A stretch of DNA of 64,000 nt from Mesorhizobium sp. NBSH29 (GTDB lineage: Bacteria; Pseudomonadota; Alphaproteobacteria; Rhizobiales; Rhizobiaceae), in contig NZ_CP045492.1 of the NCBI RefSeq assembly GCF_015500055.1, forward strand, positions 186,001 to 250,000. The letters run 5' to 3'. This document shows, piece after piece, positions 24,890 through 34,098 of this stretch (the stretch's first letter is position 1; every line of letters begins with the position of its first letter). The position numbers and the translations under genes are program-made. Under the pieces are notes generated by a model. The model was not told the DNA's origin, ran no database searches, and was given only the letters and a program-made list of their open reading frames with translations.

Positions 24890-25791
24890 CTCTCGGAGCG
24901 CACCCGGAACCAGATGTAAAAGATGTTGGCGAGCCCGGTGATGAAGATCATGCCAAACGCAATGGCGTAGCCGAGATGCGGATTGTGCAACACATCACCT
25001 CGTATCTGCGCATACAGCAGGATCGGCACGATGTTGAGCGACGATCCCGTCAGCGCGTAGGCAGTCGCGATGGCCCCGAATGCATTGGCAAAAAGCAATA
25101 TGACGGTGCCCAAGAAACTTGGCCACAGGACAGGAATGACCACCATGCGCCAATACTGCCACTGGGTGGCGCCAAGCGTCGCGGCAGCCTCGCCCCATTC
25201 GTTTTTGATGCCATCGATAGCTGGCGTGATGATGACCACCATCAGCGGGATCTGAAAGTAGAGATAGGTCAGCGTCAGGCCCCAGAACGACAGGATATTG
25301 AACCCGGTCGAATAGACATTGAACCCGAACAGCGTGTTCAAAAGGACGGTGACCAGTCCCAGCCGTCCCAGTGTCGCCAGAAAGGCAAAAGCCAGCGGCA
25401 CGCCGGCGAAGTTGGAAGCGACGCCGGAAAAGGTCATGGTGACTGAGCGCACCCATCCCGGCAGCCCGCCCCGCACAATAGCAATGGCAATGGCGAGCCC
25501 GACAAAAGCGCCGATGATGGCAGATGCCAGGCTGATCTTGATCGAAATCCAATAGGCGGCAGCGATCGTCGGCTGCGACAGCGCAGCAATATTTTCCAGC
25601 GTAAACGCACCTTCAGCGTTCTGAAATGCACCGATAATCAGATAGCCGGTCGGCAGGATCAGGAACATCAGCGCGAACAGGAAGAACGGCGCCACGCCGA
25701 GCCATTGCATCGGCAAGCGGAATCCGGCCGTCTGGCCGGGTGGCATGTCATGCCCGTCGGCCCGCCGGGTGGTAGCGCTGAGTTCCGTCAT
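24877..25791 (-). CDS. ABC transporter permease, PotB type
   Basis: This 304-residue permease has an N-terminal span at about 29-53 and a binding-protein-dependent transport domain with the coupling block E-A-A-A-T-L-G-A-T-Q-W-Q-Y-W-R-M-V-V-I-P. It lies downstream of the binding-protein gene, separated by a strong hairpin that likely reduces its expression. The first 25 residues are hydrophilic and cytoplasmic. Confidence 0.9.
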   Translation of the reverse strand: MTELSATTRRADGHDMPPGQTAGFRLPMQWLGVAPFFLFALMFLILPTGYLIIGAFQNAEGAFTLENIAALSQPTIAAAYWISIKISLASAIIGAFVGLAIAIAIVRGGLPGWVRSVTMTFSGVASNFAGVPLAFAFLATLGRLGLVTVLLNTLFGFNVYSTGFNILSFWGLTLTYLYFQIPLMVVIITPAIDGIKNEWGEAAATLGATQWQYWRMVVIPVLWPSFLGTVILLFANAFGAIATAYALTGSSLNIVPILLYAQIRGDVLHNPHLGYAIAFGMIFITGLANIFYIWFRVRSERWLK

Positions 25792-25806
25792 TCGGTTGCC
25801 ATTTAG

Positions 25807-25839
25807 AAAAGCGGCTGCGGGCGCCAGGCGCCCGCAGCC
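25807..25839 (-). terminator. Attenuator-type hairpin between binding-protein and permease genes
   Basis: Arms GGCTGCGGGCGCC (25813-25825) and GGCGCCCGCAGCC (25827-25839) are perfect over 13 bases with a single base between them, so the real loop uses several inner bases. On the minus strand the hairpin is followed by GCTTTTC. It lies 11 bases after the binding-protein stop. Confidence 0.75.
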
Positions 25840-25849
25840 TGAGCCTCAA

Positions 25850-26956
25850 TTACTGAACGTTGGCGCCAACCACCGAATCCCAGTTCTTGGTAATGACTTC
25901 CTTGGTAGCGGCCTGCTCTTCGAGCGTCGGGAAAACCGCCGCTTCGTAAGCTTCAGCTGGCGGCAGCTTGTCGAGCATATCCTTGGGGATCGAGCCCTTC
26001 TGCGCCAGATCGTTGAAGCGGATCGGATGGCAATAGCCCTTCAGCCAACCAAGCTGACCTTCGTCGGAATAGAGATATTCCATCCACAGCTTGGCAGCGT
26101 TGGGATGCGGCGCAAAAGCGCTGATCGCCTGCACGTACACACCGGCTACCACGCCAGTCTTCGGCACCACGACGTCGACCGGCGGGTTGCCGTTCAGCGT
26201 ATCGCGGCCCGAAAGTGCGTTGTAGTCCCAGTTGATCAGGATCGGCGTCTGGCCCTGTGCCAGAGTTGCCGGCTTGCCGATCACCGGCACGAAATTGCCA
26301 GCGGCGTTGAGCTTCTTGAAGAAGTCAAGGCCAGCCGTACCAGCCGCTTCACCGGCAGCCGCGCCACCTGAAAGACCAGCAGCATAAACTGCCTGGATAG
26401 CCTGGTTGGACGCACGCGGATCACCCGCCAGGGCAACCGAGTTGGCATATTCCGGCTTCAGAAGATCGGCCCAGTCGGTTGGCACGTTCTTGACGAGGTC
26501 CTTGTTCACCATCATCGACAGAACGCCGTAATAATCGCCGTACCAATGACCTTCGGCATCCTTGGCGCTGTCCGGGATCGAATCCCATGTCGACACCTTG
26601 TACGGCATCAACAGGCCTTCGGCTTTGGCCGATGGTCCAAACGACAGACCAACGTCGATCACGTCTGGAGCCTGCGGGCCCTTATTGTCCTTGTTGGCCT
26701 TGATGGCTTCGATCTCATCGCCCGAGCCCGCATCCGGGTTCAATTCATTGACAGTGATCTCCGGATATTTTGCTTTAAAGCCGGCGATGACAGCGCCATA
26801 GCCGCACCAGTCATGTGGCAGGGCGATGGTGGTTAGCTGTCCCTCAGCCTTGGCAGCAGCGACGAGTTCATCCATCGACTGGGCCGATGAGATGGACGAC
26901 GTGACCAGAAGGGCTGCCGCGGTGAGGGAAAGGATCTTTCCCGTAAACTTGAACAT
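25850..26956 (-). CDS. Family 1 periplasmic substrate-binding protein (PotD/FbpA-like importer)
   Basis: This 368-residue protein has a signal peptide (M-F-K-F-T-G-K then a hydrophobic core, cleavage near S-S-A-Q at about 26). The start at 26956 has GGAG seven bases upstream; an in-frame ATG at 26983 would add nine residues that spoil the leader. The mature part has the P-D-V-I-D-V-G-L-S-F and W-Y-G-D-Y-Y-G-V segments of polyamine/iron/phosphonate-type receptors. It is the first gene of a four-gene importer operon. The ligand is unknown; a choice between polyamine, ferric complex and phosphonate needs binding-site comparison. Confidence 0.88.
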   Translation of the reverse strand: MFKFTGKILSLTAAALLVTSSISSAQSMDELVAAAKAEGQLTTIALPHDWCGYGAVIAGFKAKYPEITVNELNPDAGSGDEIEAIKANKDNKGPQAPDVIDVGLSFGPSAKAEGLLMPYKVSTWDSIPDSAKDAEGHWYGDYYGVLSMMVNKDLVKNVPTDWADLLKPEYANSVALAGDPRASNQAIQAVYAAGLSGGAAAGEAAGTAGLDFFKKLNAAGNFVPVIGKPATLAQGQTPILINWDYNALSGRDTLNGNPPVDVVVPKTGVVAGVYVQAISAFAPHPNAAKLWMEYLYSDEGQLGWLKGYCHPIRFNDLAQKGSIPKDMLDKLPPAEAYEAAVFPTLEEQAATKEVITKNWDSVVGANVQ

Positions 26957-27260
26957 CGTGTCTCTCCATTGATCTGACGCCAATCGGCGTCTGAGATGCC
27001 GTTACGCGCGTCAAATGACAGTTGCATGACGAAATTCTAATGGAAGGCTATGTGCGTGTGGCCTGCACCGCAAAATGCTCGAACCGAGATTTCACCATGC
27101 GCGCCAGAACACTTGGTTCTAACGGCGTCCCCCTCCAGATTGGACCATGATATCTAAGCACGTTGCAAGGTAGCCGGCAAAAGGAATATGCGCGTCCGGC
27201 AACGATATTTCGATTGAGGGACAACTCGCCAGAGGCATGCTCTTTCAGTTGCCGCCACCG
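26957..27260. other. Intergenic region with no gene seen
   Basis: About 300 bases separate the binding-protein start from the end of the DMT transporter gene. It must contain the promoter of the importer operon, but I see no convincing -35/-10 pair, riboswitch-like fold, repeat or small reading frame. Confidence 0.5.
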
Positions 27261-28100
27261 CTACCCGACACGCAACGCGATCACGCCGAAAATAATGGAC
27301 AGAGCTGCTGCCACGCGCCAGCGTGTCATGCTTTCGCCAAGCATCGTCACCGAGATTACCATGGCAAACAGGATCGATGTCTCGCGCAGGGCCGCCACCG
27401 ATGCAATAGGCGCTTTGGTCATTGCCCACATGGCGATCCAGTAGGAGCCGGCGCTCAGAAAGCCGGTGAGAATGCCGATCTTCCATTCCTGCCGCATGGC
27501 AGTCAGAAGCTGCCGGCCGCGATAGAAAAAACCGATCGCCATGGATACGACGCCATCACACAAAAACAACCACGCCGCATAACTTGATGCTGTGGTGGCA
27601 AGGCGCGCACCGCTTCCGTCGGTGAGCGTGTAGCCCGCGACAAAAACCGACGTGGTGAGCGCAAAGCCCACCGCACGCCGGTTGATCACCCCGACATTGC
27701 CGCGAAACGACATCAAAAGTGTTCCAAAACAGAGGAACAGAATGCCGGCAATGGCCAAAGGACCCGGCATCTCCGAAAACAGCGCAATGCCCCCGATGGT
27801 GGTCATCAGTGGTGCCGTGCCACGCGCCAGCGGATAAGTCTGCGCCAGGTCGCCGTGCGAATAGGCGAGGATAAGGAACAGCCGGTAGCCAACATGGATG
27901 ACCATCGACGTGGCGATCCACGGCCAGACCGCCAGCGCAGGCACCTCGACAAAAGGCAGCACCGGCAGCGCGAACACGGCCATGCCAAGCGAGGCAAGCG
28001 AGATCGAGGCAAAGCGGTCCGACCTGACCTTGATCAGCGCGTTCCATGTCGCATGCATGGCCGCTGCCGCAAGAACAGCAAGGAAAACAGTAAGCGTCAT
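27261..28100 (-). CDS. DMT-superfamily (EamA) membrane transporter
   Basis: This 279-residue protein has ten predicted hydrophobic segments in two repeats, as in EamA/RhaT-type exporters. The internal G-T-A-P-L-M-T-T-I-G-G-I-A-L-F and A-S-V-A-A-L-R-E-T-S-I-L-F-A segments mark equivalent helices of the two halves. It overlaps the stop of the EEP hydrolase gene by four bases, so the two form a small operon. The substrate, often an amino acid or metabolite in the family, is not predictable. Confidence 0.88.
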   Translation of the reverse strand: MTLTVFLAVLAAAAMHATWNALIKVRSDRFASISLASLGMAVFALPVLPFVEVPALAVWPWIATSMVIHVGYRLFLILAYSHGDLAQTYPLARGTAPLMTTIGGIALFSEMPGPLAIAGILFLCFGTLLMSFRGNVGVINRRAVGFALTTSVFVAGYTLTDGSGARLATTASSYAAWLFLCDGVVSMAIGFFYRGRQLLTAMRQEWKIGILTGFLSAGSYWIAMWAMTKAPIASVAALRETSILFAMVISVTMLGESMTRWRVAAALSIIFGVIALRVG

Positions 28101-28987
28101 ACCGGCAGCTTCATTTCGAGATCGATGTCGACGAGGACTGGAAAATGGTCCGAGGCTGTTTCAGCTGTATCGACGCTATGGGCGTGAACTCTTGAAGCGA
28201 GGTTCGGGCTGACGAAGCAGTAATCGAGGCGTCGCCTTTGCACCTGCCCCGATAGGGTGCGCAAATGCGTGTAGCATCCCTCGGGTGTTGCCCCGGCTGC
28301 CACTGCCGCATCAACAAAGCCGTGCGGTTGGTCGGCAGCTTCGGTGATGCGCCGATACTCGGCACTGTCCGGCTGGCAGTTAAAATCGCCCATCCAGATT
28401 GCCGTCTGCGGGCACGCTGGCTCCAGCTCGCCATGGCTCCAGTCGCGCGAGGTCTCGTCATCGACGCCGCTCCACGGCCCGCCAATACTGGCCGCGCGCC
28501 GATGCAGATCGAGGAGCACATCGAGTTGTTCGAGCCTTTCACCGGCATCAATATGCGCAAGATGAAGTGACAGAATGCGTACCGGCCCCGCCGGCGTTTC
28601 GACAAGGCATTCGAGCGCCGGATTTTGCGTATTCAGCCGGGCGGTGCCACGCCGCATCGGCAACAGATGCAACCGCGACCACGCAATCGGAAAGCGCGAC
28701 AGCAGCATGGTGCCAAACTGCCGTCGGCGATTGACGACACGGCCATTCTCGCGGCGGCTGGCATCCATGTCGAAAGCCGGACCGTAGACCCAGAAATGAT
28801 CTGGCAAAAGACTGGCGAGGCGGTGCGGCTGGTCGTCATCGTCACTGCGGCGCCAATGCCGCTCCACTTCCTGAAGCGCAATGATGTCGGCGCCTGCAAG
28901 GACCTGTGCAGCGCGCGCCAGATCATAGCGCCCATCGGCGCCGAACCCGTATTGAATGTTGTAGCTGACAAGTCTCAACGGCCGCAC
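28097..28987 (-). CDS. Endonuclease/exonuclease/phosphatase (EEP) family hydrolase
   Basis: This 296-residue protein has the EEP catalytic signatures in order: V-S-Y-N-I-Q-Y-G at the N terminus, I-I-A-L-Q-E-V-E with the metal-binding Glu, L-S-L-H-L-A-H, M-G-D-F-N-C-Q-P, and T-A-S-D-H-F-P-V-L at the end. EEP enzymes cleave phosphodiesters in DNA, RNA, lipids or nucleotides. No signal peptide is seen, so it is probably cytoplasmic. The start is a GTG without a clear ribosome-binding site; a TTG three codons later is an alternative. Coupling to a DMT exporter gives no clear function. Confidence 0.85.
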   Translation of the reverse strand: MRPLRLVSYNIQYGFGADGRYDLARAAQVLAGADIIALQEVERHWRRSDDDDQPHRLASLLPDHFWVYGPAFDMDASRRENGRVVNRRRQFGTMLLSRFPIAWSRLHLLPMRRGTARLNTQNPALECLVETPAGPVRILSLHLAHIDAGERLEQLDVLLDLHRRAASIGGPWSGVDDETSRDWSHGELEPACPQTAIWMGDFNCQPDSAEYRRITEAADQPHGFVDAAVAAGATPEGCYTHLRTLSGQVQRRRLDYCFVSPNLASRVHAHSVDTAETASDHFPVLVDIDLEMKLPV

Positions 28988-29073
28988 CGGTGCGCGAGCA
29001 ATGGATGCTCTTTTGCTACAATTTTACGCCGGCTAACACAAGCGATGGGTGTCAGCCGGCGGTTGGCCAAGGA

Positions 29074-30243
29074 TCAGAGTTCGCCTGTGATCGCGTTATT
29101 CAGAAGCAAAAGCGCTGCCTCTTTGGTGAGCTTGACCGGGTTGCCGCCGGCGGTGGGATCCACCACTGCCATATCGGCGATCAGCGCCTTGCGGGCATCA
29201 TCCATATCGAGATCCTTGATGAAGGCGCCAAGCGTGTGCGGCACCTTCAAATTCTCGCGCAGGCTGAGCACCGCAGCGGCAAAACCATCGAACCCGCCCT
29301 CGATGCCGCAATAGGCTGCAAGGCGCTCGATACGAGCCTCGATGGCCGACCGGTTGAAGGCCAGAACATAGGGCATGAAGACCGCGTTGGTCATGCCGTG
29401 ATGGGTGTCGTAGAGCGCTCCTATCGGATGCGACAGCGAATGGATTGCGCCGAGCCCCTTTTGGAACGCCGCAGCGCCCATCGCTGCAGCGCTCATCATA
29501 TGCGCGCGCGCGATAAGATCGCTGCCGTCGGCATAAGCCTTTGGCAGGTTCTCGAAGACAAGACGGATGCCCTCCACCGCAATGCCATCGGCCATGGGGT
29601 GATAGCCCGGTGCGCAATAGGCTTCCAGGCAATGCGCCAGCGCATCCATACCGGTGCCCGCCGTGATGAAGGACGGCATGCCGACCGACAAGGCCGGATC
29701 GGCAATCACAATGGCCGGCAAAAGCTTGGGGTGAAAAATGACCTTCTTTGTATGCGTGGCTTCATTGGTGATGACACCTGCGCGCCCCACTTCAGAGCCA
29801 GTCCCGGCAGTCGTCGGCACGGCAATAATGGGTGCGATGGCATCGCTATCGGCCCGCGTCCACCAATCATCGACATCTTCGAAATCCCATACCGGGCGCG
29901 TCTGCCCAGCTTGAAATGCAATCAGCTTGCCCAGATCAAGTGCCGAGCCGCCACCAAAGGCAATCACACCGTCATGATTACCGCTCTTGAAGACGACAAT
30001 GCCAGCTGTCAGGTTCGCTTCCACCGGGTTTGGCTTAACCTCGGAAAACACCCCATAAGGCACATTCGCATCGTCAAGAATTTTGAGCGTGGAAGCCACC
30101 ACTGGCAGCTTCGCCAGCCCCGGATCGGTGACGAAAAGCGGGCGCTTGATGCCGGTAGCTGCAAGCACATCCGGCAGTTCCGAAATGCGACCAGCGCCGA
30201 ACCGCACGGTGGTGGGATAATTCCATTTGGAAACGAGATTCAT
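29074..30243 (-). CDS. Iron-containing alcohol dehydrogenase
   Basis: This 389-residue group III alcohol dehydrogenase has the NAD-binding motif G-G-G-S-A-L-D-L-G-K near residue 95, P-T-T-A-G-T-G-S-E, and metal-ligand positions D-P-A-L, D-A-L-A-H, I-H-S-L-S-H and T-H-H-G-M. Such enzymes interconvert short alcohols or hydroxy acids and aldehydes. The next gene upstream encodes an aldehyde dehydrogenase, so an alcohol-to-aldehyde-to-acid sequence is plausible. It is the last gene of this minus-strand catabolic cluster. The substrate is unresolved. Confidence 0.92.
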   Translation of the reverse strand: MNLVSKWNYPTTVRFGAGRISELPDVLAATGIKRPLFVTDPGLAKLPVVASTLKILDDANVPYGVFSEVKPNPVEANLTAGIVVFKSGNHDGVIAFGGGSALDLGKLIAFQAGQTRPVWDFEDVDDWWTRADSDAIAPIIAVPTTAGTGSEVGRAGVITNEATHTKKVIFHPKLLPAIVIADPALSVGMPSFITAGTGMDALAHCLEAYCAPGYHPMADGIAVEGIRLVFENLPKAYADGSDLIARAHMMSAAAMGAAAFQKGLGAIHSLSHPIGALYDTHHGMTNAVFMPYVLAFNRSAIEARIERLAAYCGIEGGFDGFAAAVLSLRENLKVPHTLGAFIKDLDMDDARKALIADMAVVDPTAGGNPVKLTKEAALLLLNNAITGEL

Positions 30244-30303
30244 GTGTGTGTTCTTTCAGGAATAACACTGTTGATTTTAGTGGCTGGACCCATTGGCCGG
30301 CGC

Positions 30304-31701
30304 CTAGATCTTTTCGCGCAGATGATAACTCTTCGGCCGGGTGAGATTGTCATAGCCGATGGCAGATAGAGCTGCCCCCTTGCCGGTGTCCTTCACGCCC
30401 GTCCACACCAATGCCGGATCAAGATAATCGCAGCGGTTCATGAACACGGTTCCGGTTTCAACGCGGTCGCCAATGGCGATGGCGTGCTCGGTGTCGCTGG
30501 TCCAGATTGATGCCGTGAGACCGTAGGGGCTGTCATTCATCAAGGCGATGGCGTCCTCGTCTGAGCGCACCTTCATGATACCGACAATGGGTCCAAAACT
30601 TTCCTCACGCATCACACTCATCTGGTGGTCAACATTGGTCAGAACCTCCGGCGACAGATAGGGCGAGCCCGCAACATCCTGCTCGGACTTCAGGTTCAGA
30701 TGCGCGGTCGCGCCCTTGCGCAACGCCTCAGCCTTCTGTTCGCGGATCATGTCGGCAAAGCGCGCCTGAGCCATTGGACCCATGGTGGTTTTTTCATCAA
30801 GCGGATTGCCAAGCACGTAAGCGCTTTTGGTCTCGGCAACAAAACCTTCCACGAACGCGTCATAGACCTTCTCGTGGACATAGACGCGCTCGATACCGCA
30901 GCAGCATTGGCCCGAATTGAAGAACGCGCCCTCGACCAGATTGGCCACCGCGTGGTCAAGCTTCGCATCCGGCAGCACATAGGCCGGGTCCTTGCCGCCA
31001 AGCTCCAAGCCAAGCGTCATGAAGGTACCGGCCGCAGCCTTTTCAATGGCCCGCCCACCTGCCACCGACCCGGTGAAATTGACATGATCAATCTTGCCCG
31101 AGCCAAGCAGCTTCTCGGTCTGCGCATGGTTCAGCACAATGTTCTGGAATACGCCTTTGGGAAAACCAGCAGCCTCAAACGCCTGAGCAAACCGCTCACC
31201 AACCAGAAGCGTCTGCGCCGCATGCTTGAGGATTACCGTATTGCCTGCAATCAACGCCGGCACAATCGTATTCACGGCAGTGAGATACGGATAGTTCCAC
31301 GGCGCAATCACCATCACAACGCCGAGCGCATCCTTCTTCACATAGCGACGAAACCCGTCCTTGGGGTTTGATGCCATGACCGGCGCGAGTGCCGCCTGCG
31401 CGATCTCAACCATGTAATTGGTGCGTTCCTTCACGCCGCCAAACTCGCCGCCATAGCGGATTGGCCGACCCATCTGCCAGGCAATCTCCGGCACGATGTC
31501 ATCGTTCATCGCTACAAGCGCCTCAAGCATCTTCAAGATTGCGCCAGTACGCTCATCAATCGGCGTTGCCGCCCATCCGGCCTGCGCCGCTCGCGCCCGC
31601 TCGACCACCGCCGAAACAGCCTTGTCATCGGCGATAGGCCGCTCGGCGTAGATTGACCCATCGATGGGGGATTTGAGTGTAATGGTTTCCAAAGGTATCA
31701 T
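30304..31701 (-). CDS. NAD(P)-dependent aldehyde dehydrogenase
   Basis: This 465-residue ALDH-superfamily enzyme has Asn136 in P-W-N-Y-P, general base Glu233 in L-E-L-G-G-K, and catalytic Cys in N-S-G-Q-C-C (Cys267). It ends with a shorter C terminus than betaine aldehyde dehydrogenases, close to the succinate-semialdehyde or gamma-glutamyl-aminobutyraldehyde type. The cluster also encodes a glutamine-synthetase-like ligase and a dehydrogenase, so a role in oxidising an amine-derived aldehyde is inferred. Confidence 0.9.
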   Translation of the reverse strand: MIPLETITLKSPIDGSIYAERPIADDKAVSAVVERARAAQAGWAATPIDERTGAILKMLEALVAMNDDIVPEIAWQMGRPIRYGGEFGGVKERTNYMVEIAQAALAPVMASNPKDGFRRYVKKDALGVVMVIAPWNYPYLTAVNTIVPALIAGNTVILKHAAQTLLVGERFAQAFEAAGFPKGVFQNIVLNHAQTEKLLGSGKIDHVNFTGSVAGGRAIEKAAAGTFMTLGLELGGKDPAYVLPDAKLDHAVANLVEGAFFNSGQCCCGIERVYVHEKVYDAFVEGFVAETKSAYVLGNPLDEKTTMGPMAQARFADMIREQKAEALRKGATAHLNLKSEQDVAGSPYLSPEVLTNVDHQMSVMREESFGPIVGIMKVRSDEDAIALMNDSPYGLTASIWTSDTEHAIAIGDRVETGTVFMNRCDYLDPALVWTGVKDTGKGAALSAIGYDNLTRPKSYHLREKI

Positions 31702-31718
31702 CCTATCGTTTCAAACTG

Positions 31719-32144
31719 TTAGCACGAGAGCGCCCGGACGTGGCCGGCAGCGCTGTATTGCAAGATCGATGCGTCACTGGTGACCAGGACCGTATTGCGC
31801 AGCCGAGCGGCGGCAATCAACACACGATCCATGGGATCCTTGTGCGGTTTCCCGGGCATCCACGATGAATGGACAAGAACCTCCGGGGAGAGCGGATCGA
31901 CTTGCGCACCCATAGTCTGCACAAACGCGTTGAAGAACTGCAGCGGCTCGGTCGGAAGACTGAGCCGGCCCCGAGCGGTTCCCATGCCGATCTCCCAGGC
32001 GGAAATCGGCGACACGTAAAGCGTGCCGTCCCGCGCAGCCATTCCGATGGCCCTGTCAGCTTCGTCTTTCAAAACTTTCCCCATGGCGATGAAGAGAACC
32101 GCGCAGGTGTCCAGCAGCACGCCAGCCTCAAAGCCGGTCTTCAC
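31719..32144 (-). CDS. PIN-domain (VapC-like) toxin
   Basis: This PIN-domain ribonuclease of 141 residues has the acidic catalytic set: Asp in V-L-L-D-T-C-A near the N terminus, Glu in S-A-W-E-I-G, and Asp residues in H-K-D-P-M-D-R and V-T-S-D. The chosen start is a GTG at 32144 because GAGGGG precedes it by seven bases; an ATG at 32159 is possible. Either start overlaps the end of the antitoxin gene, typical of toxin-antitoxin operons. The pair sits between the aldehyde dehydrogenase and ligase genes, apparently inserted in a metabolic operon. Confidence 0.82.
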   Translation of the reverse strand: MKTGFEAGVLLDTCAVLFIAMGKVLKDEADRAIGMAARDGTLYVSPISAWEIGMGTARGRLSLPTEPLQFFNAFVQTMGAQVDPLSPEVLVHSSWMPGKPHKDPMDRVLIAAARLRNTVLVTSDASILQYSAAGHVRALSC

Positions 32145-32514
32145 CGAGATACCCCTCATCCAAAGGCTCAACACTGAAAGGCCCGGCGACATCGAACCCA
32201 TCTTCAATCTTGATCAGCCCGCGCATGAACCCGAAGCCGGAATGAGAGCTTATCCGCACATCATTTTCGTTCGCGCTCGATACGTCATCGACCGGCCCGC
32301 CGTCGCTTTGCATATGCGCCAGTACATCGTTGAGGGTAACATCGAGGACTGTTGCGATTTTTCCAACCTCAGCCAACTTCATCTCCCGCTCACCGCTCAG
32401 GGTTCGTGACAGCGCACTCGGATCAATGCCCATGAGTTGCGCCGTTTTGCGCAGTGTCAGCCCCTTGCGCTTCCACCGATCCTCGAACCAGGCTTTGTTG
32501 ACGACTGCTGTCAT
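32128..32514 (-). CDS. XRE-type helix-turn-helix antitoxin paired with the PIN toxin
   Basis: This 128-residue protein has an N-terminal Cro/CI-type helix-turn-helix at about residues 18-68 (L-R-K-T-A-Q-L-M-G-I-D-P-S-A-L-S-R-T-L-S-G). A less ordered acidic C terminus (E-D-G-F-D-V-A-G-P-F, ending G-E-D-R-L) is a likely toxin-wrapping segment. It overlaps the toxin gene by 17 bases. VapC toxins are more often paired with ribbon-helix-helix, AbrB or Phd antitoxins, so this combination is less common. It probably represses its own promoter, which lies in the short gap after the ligase gene. Confidence 0.8.
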   Translation of the reverse strand: MTAVVNKAWFEDRWKRKGLTLRKTAQLMGIDPSALSRTLSGEREMKLAEVGKIATVLDVTLNDVLAHMQSDGGPVDDVSSANENDVRISSHSGFGFMRGLIKIEDGFDVAGPFSVEPLDEGYLGEDRL

Positions 32515-32562
32515 GGCGCTCTCCAGAAACGCCGACCAATATACGAAAGTGTTGCGATATTA

Positions 32563-33933
32563 TCAATAACGTTCAAACCCGCGGTGCAATTCCCAATCGG
32601 TAATGCGGCGGTCATATTCAAGCTGCTCCCAGCGCGCGGTGTGCAGATAATGCTCCACCACATCCTCGCCGAGCGCATCTCTTAGCATTTTGGATTTCGC
32701 CAATGTCTCGGTCGCATCGCGCAGGGTCTTGGGAATTTCCGGCAGCCGCGAGGCCTGATAGGCATCGCCCACAAACGGCTTTTCAAGTTCCAGTTCCTCG
32801 TCGATCCCGGCAAGCCCAGCAGCAATCAGCGCTGAAAAAGCGAGGTAAGGGTTGAGGTCTGCCCCACCGATGCGGCATTCCATGCGAATACCCTTGGTGC
32901 CCTCGCCGCAGAGACGGAAGCCGGCGGTACGGTTGTCCTCGCTCCACATAATCTTGGTCGGCGCAAAAGTGCCCGACTGGAAGCGCTTGTAGGAGTTGAT
33001 ATAAGGCGCCAGGAACAGGGTGAACTCGCTGGCATATTTAAGCTGCCCAGCCGACCATTGCTGGCCAAGCTTCGACAGCGTGAAATCCGACTTCTTATCG
33101 TAGAACAGGGGCTCCTTACCATCCGCACTCCACAACGAATTGTGGATATGGCTCGAATTGCCGGCAAGTCCGTAATTATACTTGGCCATAAAGGAGATGG
33201 CCTTGCCCTCGGTCTGCGCAATTTCCTTGGCGCCGTTTTTCAGAATGACATGGCGATCTGCCATCTCCAGCGCTTCTGCGTAGCGCACATTGATCTCTTC
33301 CTGACCTGGACCCCACTCGCCCTTGGAGTTTTCGATCGGGATGCCAGCCAACTCCATCTCGTTGCGCAGGCGCCGCATCACGCCTTCTTCCTTGGTGGTG
33401 ATGCCGATCAGATAATCGCCAATATAGGGCGAAGCTGTCTCCAGCCCCTGCCAATGCTTCTTGCGCGCGGAATCATAGGTTTCGGAAAACAGGTAGAATT
33501 CCAGCTCGGAGGCGAAATAGCCCATATAACCGCGCTCTGTCAGGCGCTTGACCTGACGTTTCAAAATACCGCGCGGCGAATGCGCCAGATCCTCATGGCT
33601 GTGATGATCTAAAAGATCGCACAGCACCAAAGCAGTGTTTTCCAGCCATGGAATTTTGCGCAGCGTGCCAAGATCAGGCTTGATGACGAAATCGCCATAG
33701 CCCTTCGACCAGCTTGCCGCCTTGTAGCCGGGCACCGGCTCCATATCGATGTCATTGGCCAGCAGATAGTTGCAGCCATGCGTTTCATCATGCGCGCTTT
33801 CGACGAAATAGCGCGCAAGAAAGCGCTTGCCGATCAAACGGCCCTGCATATCCACCGCGCAGGCGAGCACCGTATCAACGGCTCCGCTCTCCACGTCCTT
33901 GCCGAGATCCGAGAACGAATATTTTTTCGCCAT
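32563..33933 (-). CDS. Glutamine-synthetase-family ligase, gamma-glutamylpolyamine synthetase (PuuA)-like
   Basis: This 456-residue protein is close in layout to GlnA type ligases: E-L-E-F-Y-L-F in the beta-grasp/catalytic junction, N-S-S-H-I-H-N-S-L-W for ammonia/metal binding, and R-M-E-C-R-I-G-G-A-D-L-N-P-Y for ATP/glutamate binding. The C-terminal D-W-E-L-H-R-G-F-E-R-Y tail is typical of PuuA-like members, and the adenylylation-site loop of GlnA is absent. Such enzymes attach glutamate to amines. The start at 33933 has GGAG upstream. The cluster partners (aldehyde dehydrogenase, formylglutamate-type hydrolase, TRAP importer) fit amine catabolism via gamma-glutamyl intermediates. Confidence 0.87.
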   Translation of the reverse strand: MAKKYSFSDLGKDVESGAVDTVLACAVDMQGRLIGKRFLARYFVESAHDETHGCNYLLANDIDMEPVPGYKAASWSKGYGDFVIKPDLGTLRKIPWLENTALVLCDLLDHHSHEDLAHSPRGILKRQVKRLTERGYMGYFASELEFYLFSETYDSARKKHWQGLETASPYIGDYLIGITTKEEGVMRRLRNEMELAGIPIENSKGEWGPGQEEINVRYAEALEMADRHVILKNGAKEIAQTEGKAISFMAKYNYGLAGNSSHIHNSLWSADGKEPLFYDKKSDFTLSKLGQQWSAGQLKYASEFTLFLAPYINSYKRFQSGTFAPTKIMWSEDNRTAGFRLCGEGTKGIRMECRIGGADLNPYLAFSALIAAGLAGIDEELELEKPFVGDAYQASRLPEIPKTLRDATETLAKSKMLRDALGEDVVEHYLHTARWEQLEYDRRITDWELHRGFERY

Positions 33934-34055
33934 GTGAAAGCGCTCCACCCGATAAATTATTCTGCACCATGCCCGACCTGTGGCCGGCGGCCAGATGCAG
34001 GCCCGTTAAAACTGGATGCCAGACGCTGCGTCACGCTGGCGGTCAAAGACCACTG

Positions 34056-34089
34056 AAAAAGCGGGCGGGACGTGATGCGCCCTGCCCGC
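34056..34089 (-). terminator. Intrinsic terminator after the TRAP binding-protein gene
   Basis: GCGGGCGGG pairs with CCC-T-GCCCGC with one bulged base, and on the minus strand TTTTT follows. It lies ten bases after the DctP-like stop, before the ligase gene, and may separate transporter expression from the downstream enzymes. Confidence 0.75.
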
Positions 34090-34098
34090 CTGTTGTCA

